From positions 1 through 20,534 of IMG/VR virus record IMGVR_UViG_3300037584_000868: 20,534 bases of DNA. The stretch is one strand, 5' to 3'. This DNA comes from a virus. Below are positions 1-7,093 of this stretch, piece by piece (within the stretch, counting starts at the first letter, position 1; each line of letters begins with the position of its first letter). The position numbers were made by a program, and so were the translations under genes. The notes under the pieces are model-generated. The model saw only the letters and a program-made list of their open reading frames with translations, was not told the DNA's origin and made no database searches.

Positions 1-74
1 AGTTAGCATATTACTGTAGTGCGGCTAGTGGCAACAATACTATTCTTGTGTCTGCCTCTGCAGCGTTAACATAA
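1..74 (+). CDS. 3' end of an upstream virion-block gene (partial)
   Basis: Reading from base 3 there is an open frame of 23 codons closed by TAA at 72-74. It ends ten bases before the tail-protein start, the spacing expected within the same operon. The visible tail is small-residue rich (Ala, Ser, Asn, Thr) and ends in SASAALT. Too little is present to name it; by position it is probably another tail or virion structural protein. The other two forward frames are closed within the first 20 bases, which supports this frame. Confidence 0.5.
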   Translation, partial: LAYYCSAASGNNTILVSASAALT

Positions 75-83
75 GGGTTATAG

Positions 84-2480
84 ATGTCTTTAATTAAAGC
101 ACAAGGTGCGGGTGACGCAAGCACAGGTTTTTATGATTACACCATAAATCAGTCTTTGCGGTTTCCTGAGTCAACAGGAGGTGGGTATCTTTCAAAGGAG
201 ACGTTTGGTTCAACTGGTGGAGACTGGACATGGAGTGGATGGGTTAAACGCTCTACTATAGGTGCGTTTAAGTTTTTATTTGTGTCTTCATCACAAGCGT
301 CAACCTATGTTACAGCTGGTTTAGGTTTTACAAATACTGACAAGTTATGGTTTTTTCAGTTTAGCAATGCTGCAACTTATACCGTTAATGTACAAAGCAC
401 TGCGGTTTTTCGAGATACTTCAGCATGGTATCACGTTGTTGCTACATACGATGAAGATGGAAATGTTGTTCTTTATGTGAACGGAACTCAAGTTGCATCA
501 GGTTCAACATCTTCAACGTATAGAACGATAAACAAAACTACTTACCCACACTACATTGGTAATCGTACTTATCAGTCAAATCCGGGTGGCGATTTTCACG
601 GCTACATGGCTGAAATTAATTTTGTTGATGGTAGTTTACTTGCACCAAGTAATTTTGGGGAAACAAAGACAGGTATTTGGGTTCCAAAAGAATATAGTGG
701 CTCACACGGTAACAATGGTTTTTACCTGCCGTTCGATGATAGTAGTGCTATCGGTGATGATGAATCTGCAAACACAAATGATTTTTCTGTAACCAGCCTT
801 ACAGCAGATGATGTTGTTGTTGATAGCCCTACAAATAACCACAGTGTGTTTAATGTACTTGATGCTGAAACCTTGTTAACTTTTACCGAGGGCAACCTTG
901 CTTTGTCTTACTCTGGTAATTCTGCTAGGTCTTTGGCTCGTTCAAGTATTAAAATGCCAGCAAGCACTGATGCTTTTTTTGAACTAAAAATGACTAGCAA
1001 TTTGGGCGGCGGTGTCGATATGGCGGTTGGCATTGAGGATGGCAGTGCGAAATCTGCAAATGATTCTGTTGTGTTTGCTAATGCTTATATTATCAGGGAA
1101 GATGGCAGTTTTTATGATCAAAATTCTAGTGGTTCTTATGGAGTAAGTTTTACCAATAATGATGTTATTGGTGTGTGGCGAAAAGCAAATGGTGATTTAG
1201 TTTTTTATAAAAACGGCACTGCCATGAATAGTGGAACTCCGGCAAAAACTGGATTAACAGGTGAGTTTCATTTTGTTGCGGGTCCATTTAATGGGGCTTC
1301 ATGTATTGCTAGATTTGCGGCAGACCAGTGGACAAACACACCAAGCGGTGTTGACTCTACAATGTCTTTATGTGCAGATAATTTACCAGACCCCGGCATC
1401 GACCCTGCACAGGACGAAGAGCCAGCAGATTTCTTTAATACGGTGCTTTATTCCGGTAACAGTTCAACAAACAATGTTACAGGTGCTGGGCTTCAACCCG
1501 ATTGGGTCTGGTTAAAAAATAGGTCAAGTGGTAGCACTGCTCATCGACTGTATGATTCTGTCAGAGGTCCACACAAGGTTCTTTTTTCATCTGCAGATAA
1601 TTCTGAATTTACTGAAAGTGGTTGGGGTCTTGATTCATTTGATTCCGATGGGTTTACTCTTCTGCATGATAATACCAATAAATTATATTTTAACCAAACA
1701 GGACAGAACTACGTTGCATGGAATTGGAAAGTAAACGGTGGTTCTACAAGCAATGTTTCGGCAGGTGCTAGTAGCAATATAAGGTTGATTGGCGGCGGCA
1801 CAGCAGACCAAGCTGCTGTTCAAGCAAATACACAAGCCGGTATAAGTATTGTTAGTTTTGAAAATACTGCAAGGGGTGCGAGTGATTTTCTTACTTTTCC
1901 ACACGGATTAGGTGCAGAACCAGAAATGGTCTGGGTAAAATCAAGAGACTCTTCGAATTATTTTGCGATATATCATGCTGGCGCAGGTTTAAAACTTGGT
2001 TTTTTAGGAAGTAACTCAACTTTTGGTGCTGCTGCTTGGATTACTTCTACATTTTGGAATGCGGTAAATGATACTACTGTTAAATTTCAATCTAATGGTA
2101 ATATTGCGGCAACAAACGAGGATATTATAGCATATTGCTTCCGTGGAATTGAGGGTTACAGCAAGTTTGGTTCATACACGGGCAATGCAAACGCCGATGG
2201 AGTATTTGTTTACACAGGTTTTCGTCCTGCATTCGTTATCAGACGACCAATTGCTGCTGGAAATTGGACAATGGCAGACAATCGAAGAAACGGTTTTAAC
2301 GATGACAATGACCCTTTGTATGCAAATGCGGGTAATGCTGAAGCAAGTTCTGGAGATACGATAGACTTTTTATCTAATGGATTTAAAATGCGTAGTTCCG
2401 ACACAGGCGCAAACCCAAGTGCTACGGTAATTTACATGGCCTTTGCAGAACAACCATTTAAATATTCCAACGCTCGATAG
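84..2480 (+). CDS. Tail / receptor-binding protein with LamG-like and repeated beta-rich modules
   Basis: This 798-aa virion protein probably forms part of the tail tip or a tail fibre and contacts the host surface. Residues about 20-200 look like a LamG/concanavalin-type jelly roll (WTWSGWVKR near 48-56, then WYHVVATYDEDG and LYVNG motifs). Residues about 250-440 look SPRY-like. From about 452 to the end there are three diverged copies of a module with the pattern Y(S/T)GN, G-x-x-P-x-x-V-(W/I)-(V/L/I)-(K/R), NG and Y-(V/I/M)-A, typical of the DUF7483-type ends of marine phage tail proteins. The start at 84 is set by AAGGG at 73-77. There is no signal peptide or membrane segment. Host receptor is unknown. 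The call as a virion tail protein is fairly secure; its exact place in the tail is inference. Confidence 0.75.
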   Translation: MSLIKAQGAGDASTGFYDYTINQSLRFPESTGGGYLSKETFGSTGGDWTWSGWVKRSTIGAFKFLFVSSSQASTYVTAGLGFTNTDKLWFFQFSNAATYTVNVQSTAVFRDTSAWYHVVATYDEDGNVVLYVNGTQVASGSTSSTYRTINKTTYPHYIGNRTYQSNPGGDFHGYMAEINFVDGSLLAPSNFGETKTGIWVPKEYSGSHGNNGFYLPFDDSSAIGDDESANTNDFSVTSLTADDVVVDSPTNNHSVFNVLDAETLLTFTEGNLALSYSGNSARSLARSSIKMPASTDAFFELKMTSNLGGGVDMAVGIEDGSAKSANDSVVFANAYIIREDGSFYDQNSSGSYGVSFTNNDVIGVWRKANGDLVFYKNGTAMNSGTPAKTGLTGEFHFVAGPFNGASCIARFAADQWTNTPSGVDSTMSLCADNLPDPGIDPAQDEEPADFFNTVLYSGNSSTNNVTGAGLQPDWVWLKNRSSGSTAHRLYDSVRGPHKVLFSSADNSEFTESGWGLDSFDSDGFTLLHDNTNKLYFNQTGQNYVAWNWKVNGGSTSNVSAGASSNIRLIGGGTADQAAVQANTQAGISIVSFENTARGASDFLTFPHGLGAEPEMVWVKSRDSSNYFAIYHAGAGLKLGFLGSNSTFGAAAWITSTFWNAVNDTTVKFQSNGNIAATNEDIIAYCFRGIEGYSKFGSYTGNANADGVFVYTGFRPAFVIRRPIAAGNWTMADNRRNGFNDDNDPLYANAGNAEASSGDTIDFLSNGFKMRSSDTGANPSATVIYMAFAEQPFKYSNAR
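1437..2480 (+). repeat. Three diverged beta-rich repeat modules within the tail protein
   Basis: The C-terminal 350 residues of the tail protein can be split into three units, starting near residues 452, 588 and 692. Each opens with a Y/F-(S/T/E)-(G/N) turn, has a GLQPDWVWLKNR / GLGAEPEMVWVKSR / GFRPAFVIRR strand about 15 residues later, and ends in a Y-(V/I/M)-A-(W/Y/F) strand (YVAWNWK, IIAYCFRG, IYMAFAE). The units are too diverged for a DNA-level repeat. Boundaries are approximate. Confidence 0.5.
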
Positions 2481-2489
2481 GAGATAACC

Positions 2490-3068
2490 ATGCCGTGGAA
2501 ATATAACGGTTCAACATTAAGACCGGGAAGAGCCTTTACAGGTACGGACGGTACAAAATACCCTGCAGTTTGGATGAGATATTCTGACTCTGAAAAAGCT
2601 GCTATAGGTATTACATGGGAAGACCCACCTGCATCAGAAGCACCTTACGATAATCGTTTTTATTGGGGCAGACAGACTGACGGAACTCTTATACCAAGGT
2701 CACTTACGGATGTAAACGAAGTTGATGAGGATGGTAAAGCGGTTATTGACCCCATGACGGGCAAACAAGTTATAACATTGGGCCTAAAAAGTCAGTGGAA
2801 AGCAATCATTAAGCAACAAGCCGCAGGGTTATTAGCCCCGACAGACTGGTACATCACACGAAAGTCTGAGGATAGCACAGCAACAACACCATCAGACGTA
2901 ACTACATACAGGGCTGCTGTTCGCACTAAGTCTGGACAGATAGAAACATCCATAACAAATGCAGCAGACCATGCTGCTTTTATGGCACTGTTTGACGTGC
3001 CTGTAGATAGTGACGGTATGCCCACTGGCGACAACGCTCCTATTGCTGACTGGCCTGATGAGATATAA
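2490..3068 (+). CDS. Probable tail-fibre assembly / tail assembly chaperone-like protein
   Basis: This 192-aa protein follows the tail protein by nine bases with a strong AGGAGA site at 2479-2484. Residues about 100-152 resemble the phage tail assembly chaperone family (Phage_tail_APC type): a charged helix, LLAPTDWYITRK at 114-125, then a TTYRAAVRTK helix. The N-terminal half is Gly/Tyr/Trp-rich with an SLTDVNEVDEDG turn and may be a small beta domain. Proteins of this kind usually help fold or trimerise the adjacent fibre. The direct downstream position fits that role. It could instead be a minor virion protein; no catalytic motif is visible. Confidence 0.55.
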   Translation: MPWKYNGSTLRPGRAFTGTDGTKYPAVWMRYSDSEKAAIGITWEDPPASEAPYDNRFYWGRQTDGTLIPRSLTDVNEVDEDGKAVIDPMTGKQVITLGLKSQWKAIIKQQAAGLLAPTDWYITRKSEDSTATTPSDVTTYRAAVRTKSGQIETSITNAADHAAFMALFDVPVDSDGMPTGDNAPIADWPDEI

Positions 3069-3069
3069 A

Positions 3070-3225
3070 ATGAAACCAGATGATTTAGCTATTGCAGTAG
3101 GCGGTATATCTGCACCAATGTGGCTACCTGTCTTAAACCAATGGGTTGCATTAGTTGTAGGTGTTTTGTCAATAACATACTTAGCTATAAAAATATATAA
3201 AGCAACAAGGAAACAAAAGCTATGA
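3070..3225 (+). CDS. Small membrane protein, possible holin
   Basis: A 51-aa protein starting one base after the previous stop. It has a hydrophobic stretch at about 6-20 and a clear transmembrane segment at about 26-44 (VALVVGVLSITYLAIKIY), then a basic tail KATRKQKL. Size, hydrophobicity and basic C-terminus fit a small holin, but no endolysin gene lies in the window to support this. The ribosome site is weak (GAG at 3060-3062), so translation may depend on coupling to the gene before it. An in-frame ATG at 3058 would add four residues but has no Shine-Dalgarno sequence. The stop overlaps the next start (ATGA at 3222-3225). Confidence 0.6.
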   Translation: MKPDDLAIAVGGISAPMWLPVLNQWVALVVGVLSITYLAIKIYKATRKQKL

Positions 3226-5231
3226 TGCAGTTCAAAGCATTTAAACCAGAAGGTCTAAATAAAATAGCAGGGGCTATGGGCTATGAAGGTGATATGTCCA
3301 AGTTTCAAGATTTTATTGAGCAAGACCCAGCACGTATGGCACGTATGAATATGTTTACCCAAGCTGCACAGCAGATGGCACGTGGTGGCATGGTTAAGAT
3401 GCAAACAGGTGGTTTTGTTCCTTTTGGAAGTGTTCAGCCCGTACAAAGTGGCGGAAGTTTTCCTGCTGGACCCCCTACTGATAATGCAGATTTTATTGGT
3501 AATGATACAGACCCTAATAGGTCAGGTATTTTTTCTAATGTGCCACCAAAAGAAGGTGAAGAAAGCGAACCAGATGCAGGTAGTGACATTGTAAGGTTTT
3601 CTGAAAAGCGTGTTACAGAACCTGCTTTACCTGTAGGCGGTGTAACGCAAGCAGTGGGAATAGCGGAAGACCCTCGTCAATTTGTTCCAGAAGGAACTGG
3701 TGCTTTAAAAGAACCAGCACCATTAGTTGATGTTGCTTTAGCTGAAACTGCACAAGCGGAAGCTGCACGTGAAGTGGAAGCTAATACCTATCAAGCACAG
3801 CAAGCAGCACCAGCAATAGAAACAGCATTGCAAGCTACAGAAGCTGCGCAGAGAGACCCCGATGACCCTCGCGCAAAAGTAGCAGCAGCGCAGCAAATAG
3901 CATCCTCTGTGGGTAATTTAGACGCAGCAAAGGGTAAAGCTATTCTTATGGAAAACCCTGTGCAAAGAGAAATACAACAGGGTGAATTAATTTCAGGTGT
4001 TGCTAACGCTCAAACAGCCGCACAGTTTACTGAACAGATACAGGCTGCTGAAGCTACCCCCTCACAGCAAGCTACGGTGCAAGGTCAACTTTCTCAACTT
4101 ACGCAAAACTTTGATGCAGCTAACCCACCATCATGGGCGTCAGGAGCATTGAGAAATGCAAATGCACAGATGGCAGCACGTGGACTTGGCGCATCATCTC
4201 TTGCTGGACAAGCTATTGTGCAAGCTACACTAGAGGCGGCTCTTCCTATTGCACAAGCAGATGCTTCTACGATTGCAAAATTTGAATCTCAAAACTTATC
4301 TAATCGTCAGCAAGTTGCAATGCTTGCAGCGGAACAACGTGCTAAGTTTATAGGGCAAGAATTTGACCAAGCCTTTCAAGCAAGGGTACAAAACGCTTCT
4401 CGTATTGCAGATGTAGCAAATCAAAATTTTACTGCTGACCAACAGATTGCTTTAGAAAATAGTAAGTTTGCAAACAGTATGAATATGACAAACTTATCTA
4501 ACGAGCAAGCGTTAATACTTGCAGAAGCGAGTGCGTTGTCTGGATTAGATTTATCAAACCTAGATAAAAGACAGCAAGCATCAGTTCAAAATGCACAGGC
4601 TTTCTTAGCAAGAGATGCTCAAAATTTAACTAACCAACAGCAAACAGAGTTGTTTAAAGGTGAAAAAAGAACACAGTCTATATTTAGTGACCAAGCTGCT
4701 ACAAATATGGAACGTCAAATTAATGCTCAGTCGCAAAATCAAATGGACACATTGTTTGCTAATATATTTTCACAAACATCTCAGTTTAATGCAGCACAAG
4801 CTAATGCGGTAGCACAGTCTAATGCAGGTCAAATAAATGCTTCAGAGAGATATAATTCTGAGTTGTTAAATCAACGTGAGATGTTTGATGCACAAAATTA
4901 TTTAGAAATTGCACAACGAGCAGCAACGTGGCGTAGAGAAATTGCTACATTAGAAACTGCTGCATTAAACAGAGCAAACGAACTAAATGCAAATTCTATA
5001 CTTGATGTTAGTAAACAAGCCTACGATAATCTATGGAATTATTATGCTGACACAATGGAGTTTGCATGGACATCTGCGGATAATGCTGCAGATAGACATA
5101 ATAAATTAGCTACCGCTAAAATATCTGCTGACTCTAGTATGGATATACAAAAACTAGTAGGTAAGCAAGAGGCTAGTTCAGCTATGGGCAGTTTTGCAAT
5201 GGATATATTTAAATCTGTATTTAGTTTTTAA
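3222..5231 (+). CDS. Gln/Ala/Asn-rich internal virion (ejection-type) protein with 22-residue repeats
   Basis: A 669-aa protein, almost entirely helical by composition (Gln, Ala, Asn) and without cysteine. Residues 53-66 carry a glycine-rich ARGGMVKMQTGG segment, followed by a Pro/Gly-rich disordered stretch to about 160. Residues 358-489 form six consecutive 22-residue units, most opening with N-(L/F)-x-x-x-Q; the register continues weakly to about 577. The C-terminus is SFAMDIFKSVFSF, an amphipathic or membrane-seeking end. Position before two very large proteins resembles the T7 gp14-gp15-gp16 ejectosome set, and I infer a similar role, but no sequence homology to gp14 is evident. AAGGAA at 3207-3212 supports the start; a second ATG at 3225 would remove one residue. 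Confidence 0.6.
   Translation: MMQFKAFKPEGLNKIAGAMGYEGDMSKFQDFIEQDPARMARMNMFTQAAQQMARGGMVKMQTGGFVPFGSVQPVQSGGSFPAGPPTDNADFIGNDTDPNRSGIFSNVPPKEGEESEPDAGSDIVRFSEKRVTEPALPVGGVTQAVGIAEDPRQFVPEGTGALKEPAPLVDVALAETAQAEAAREVEANTYQAQQAAPAIETALQATEAAQRDPDDPRAKVAAAQQIASSVGNLDAAKGKAILMENPVQREIQQGELISGVANAQTAAQFTEQIQAAEATPSQQATVQGQLSQLTQNFDAANPPSWASGALRNANAQMAARGLGASSLAGQAIVQATLEAALPIAQADASTIAKFESQNLSNRQQVAMLAAEQRAKFIGQEFDQAFQARVQNASRIADVANQNFTADQQIALENSKFANSMNMTNLSNEQALILAEASALSGLDLSNLDKRQQASVQNAQAFLARDAQNLTNQQQTELFKGEKRTQSIFSDQAATNMERQINAQSQNQMDTLFANIFSQTSQFNAAQANAVAQSNAGQINASERYNSELLNQREMFDAQNYLEIAQRAATWRREIATLETAALNRANELNANSILDVSKQAYDNLWNYYADTMEFAWTSADNAADRHNKLATAKISADSSMDIQKLVGKQEASSAMGSFAMDIFKSVFSF
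4293..4688 (+). repeat. Six tandem 22-residue (2 x 11) helical repeats in the 669-aa protein
   Basis: Units begin at residues 358, 380, 402, 424, 446 and 468, exactly 22 apart. First positions are N, E, N, N, N, N and second positions L, F, F, L, L, L; Gln clusters at positions 6-7 (NLSNRQQ, NFTADQQ, NLDKRQQ, NLTNQQQ). Three further 22-residue steps keep Asn/Asp at position 1 (D490, N534, D556) but are otherwise diverged. The DNA copies are diverged, so this is old and under protein-level selection. Confidence 0.75.
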
Positions 5232-5246
5232 AATGGAGTTTAAAAA

Positions 5247-5450
5247 ATGCGTTCAAATACAATGACAAATGGAGCAAGGCAAGCTATACGTATGGCTAGG
5301 GCAAAAATGAAAGATTTTAAAGAAGAACCTGAAGTTAAAGAAGTTAGTCTTATGCAGCGTCCAGATAAGGCAAAAGAACAAGGTGATGATTTTATAGAAA
5401 AAACAATTATGCAAGTAAGGAAATTTGGTAATGCTAAACGCACAGCGTGA
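5247..5450 (+). CDS. Small basic phage protein, unknown function
   Basis: A 67-aa highly charged protein (Lys/Arg/Glu-rich, no cysteine) with GGAG at 5235-5238, eight bases before the ATG. It is likely helical at residues 8-30 and 45-62. It lies between two presumed virion genes and its last 20 bases overlap the next coding region in another frame, so the two are probably translated together. I do not recognise a family. A structural scaffold or a small internal virion component is possible from context only. Confidence 0.6.
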   Translation: MRSNTMTNGARQAIRMARAKMKDFKEEPEVKEVSLMQRPDKAKEQGDDFIEKTIMQVRKFGNAKRTA

Positions 5451-5940
5451 ACCATCATTTGATAGACCTATACCCGGACAGTCAATGACTGCACCTTTGG
5501 GTGAAAGACCGTGGCAAAATCCACCAAGGTATGCTTCTGTTGAGGAAACTTTGCAGTTTTATATGCCTCGTATTACTAGTCAAAAGATGGCTAATCAGTT
5601 AATGGACATTCTTGAAATGGGGGTTCCTATTGATACTGTTGTTGATACTGTTCAACTAGGTGGTGTTATGGAAGGTGTACATAGTGTTGATGTTGGTATT
5701 TTAATATCACCTGTGTTAGCTGAAGTAATTGAGCAAATGGCTATTGCTGCAGATGTAAATTATACACTAGAAGGTAAAGAGGAAGATGAAGAAACACCGG
5801 ATGATTCTGAAATAGCACTAGCAATGATGGAAGCTGCAAAGAAAACTGGACTCGCTATCAAAGAAGAAACAGTAGTAGAGGAAGAAGAAGCACCTGTAGA
5901 AAAATTGCAACCTAAAGGTCTAATGGCAAGGAGAGCATAA
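5431..5940 (+). CDS. Conserved-type phage protein with acidic C-terminal half, unknown function
   Basis: A 169-aa protein counted from ATG 5431, which has AAGGAAA at 5417-5423 at good spacing; a TTG two codons upstream lies too close to that site. The N-terminus carries a Pro-rich FDRPIPGQSM segment, then a folded helical core at about 40-110 (residues LQFYMPRITSQKMANQLMD onward). The C-terminal third is strongly acidic (EGKEEDEETPDD, VVEEEEAPVEK) and the protein ends in a basic KGLMARRA tail. Proteins opening with PIPGQS occur in marine phage virion blocks, but I cannot assign a function. The acidic stretch could act in scaffolding or in keeping a partner soluble. Confidence 0.6.
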   Translation: MLNAQREPSFDRPIPGQSMTAPLGERPWQNPPRYASVEETLQFYMPRITSQKMANQLMDILEMGVPIDTVVDTVQLGGVMEGVHSVDVGILISPVLAEVIEQMAIAADVNYTLEGKEEDEETPDDSEIALAMMEAAKKTGLAIKEETVVEEEEAPVEKLQPKGLMARRA

Positions 5941-7092
5941 ATGTTTATCATGTCTTCATTTCTTGGCGGTGCTGCCAAACGTGGCTCTGAAATTATGGAA
6001 GAAGAGCGTAAGAATACACAGAAGATTGTGGACAGCACAATGAGTCTGTGGACAGAGTTAGGTGTACCTGCTTACAAAGAAAGAAAACAAAAGCGCAAAG
6101 ACTTGTCTATGAAGTTTGAAACTCTAAGTAACTATGGTTATTCAGGAGACCAAATTGAAATAGCCGCAAGAGAGAATAGTTTAGATGACCTGATTAAATA
6201 CACTAAGAAAGCTACTGCAGGTGAATTTGGTCCTGATTTTAAGTTTAATGTTGCAGAAATTGTAAAACTTACTCCTGACTATAAAGAGACAGGCAGAACA
6301 AAAGCACAAATACTTGATAGCATTATGGGTAAGGTAGAACGTGGCATGGATTTATCGGATGCTATCGAAGAGGCAGGTGGACAGACAAAAGGTTTCATGG
6401 GTCAAGACTTGTCAGGAATTGCTAAGAAAAGAGCAGAGGCATATCAAACAGGTATGGGCGTTGATATACAAACACTCGCTGCTTTGTCACGTGGCGATGT
6501 AACTATGGAAGACTCACCTGTAAGTGGCACAGTTCGTATGTTTGACCCAACTGCTGAAGCAAAAGCAAAGCAAGCATTGTCAGGTGGTCAAACAGGCCAG
6601 CCGGGTATTAGCACTGCATCAAGAATGGTTGAAGCAAACATACTTGCAGGATTAGAAGGTTCAGTATTTCAAGGCCAAGGTGCAGATGGTATTCCACTAT
6701 ATAGCCACGAAAAGAAAGAGCAGGTTGCTAAATTAAAAAGAATTATACGTGAAGAAATGGCAACAAGAAACATTAACAGATACAGTGCTGCTGATTTAGA
6801 TGAATTAGAACAAGCTGTATCAAAACGAATGGGAGTATCTGCTCAAGGCGGAGGGCAAGTTGGTGATAAAAAAGCAGAAGGAGTAACTCCTAGTGATGCA
6901 ATAACTATGGAATCAGATGCTATTTCTCGTATACAAAGATTACCTGAAGATGCCGGGTCAAAGAAAGCAGACATAATAGAAGATGTAGTTAGAAAAATCT
7001 ATGAATACTACTTAAAAAAAGAGGGTGAACAAAAAGCAAAACAAAAAGCTGCTGAAGCGAGAGACAGGATAATCGGAAAAATTAGAGGCTAA
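5941..7092 (+). CDS. Putative internal virion protein (383 aa)
   Basis: Starts directly after the previous stop with AAGGAGA at 5928-5934; a second in-frame ATG at 5950 is further from that site. It is charged and mostly helical, with a helical N-terminus (AKRGSEIMEEERKN), a mixed middle, a Gly/Gln-rich linker around 215-225 and a Lys-rich C-terminal helix (about 345-383). It has no cysteine, membrane segment or catalytic motif that I can recognise. Placement between the repeat protein and the 1034-aa protein, with a one-base gap to the latter, suggests a component of the same ejected or internal complex. That role is inferred from context. Confidence 0.55.
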   Translation: MFIMSSFLGGAAKRGSEIMEEERKNTQKIVDSTMSLWTELGVPAYKERKQKRKDLSMKFETLSNYGYSGDQIEIAARENSLDDLIKYTKKATAGEFGPDFKFNVAEIVKLTPDYKETGRTKAQILDSIMGKVERGMDLSDAIEEAGGQTKGFMGQDLSGIAKKRAEAYQTGMGVDIQTLAALSRGDVTMEDSPVSGTVRMFDPTAEAKAKQALSGGQTGQPGISTASRMVEANILAGLEGSVFQGQGADGIPLYSHEKKEQVAKLKRIIREEMATRNINRYSAADLDELEQAVSKRMGVSAQGGGQVGDKKAEGVTPSDAITMESDAISRIQRLPEDAGSKKADIIEDVVRKIYEYYLKKEGEQKAKQKAAEARDRIIGKIRG

Positions 7093-7093
7093 C

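Noticed and set aside
84-2480. A diversity-generating retroelement target in the tail protein
   Set aside because: No reverse transcriptase gene and no near-identical template repeat are visible in the window, and the repeat modules are too diverged.
5760-6038. A 92-codon minus-strand frame rich in Ser/Leu
   Set aside because: Antisense across two plus-strand genes; the Ser-rich run is the complement of the acidic Glu codons of the 169-aa protein.
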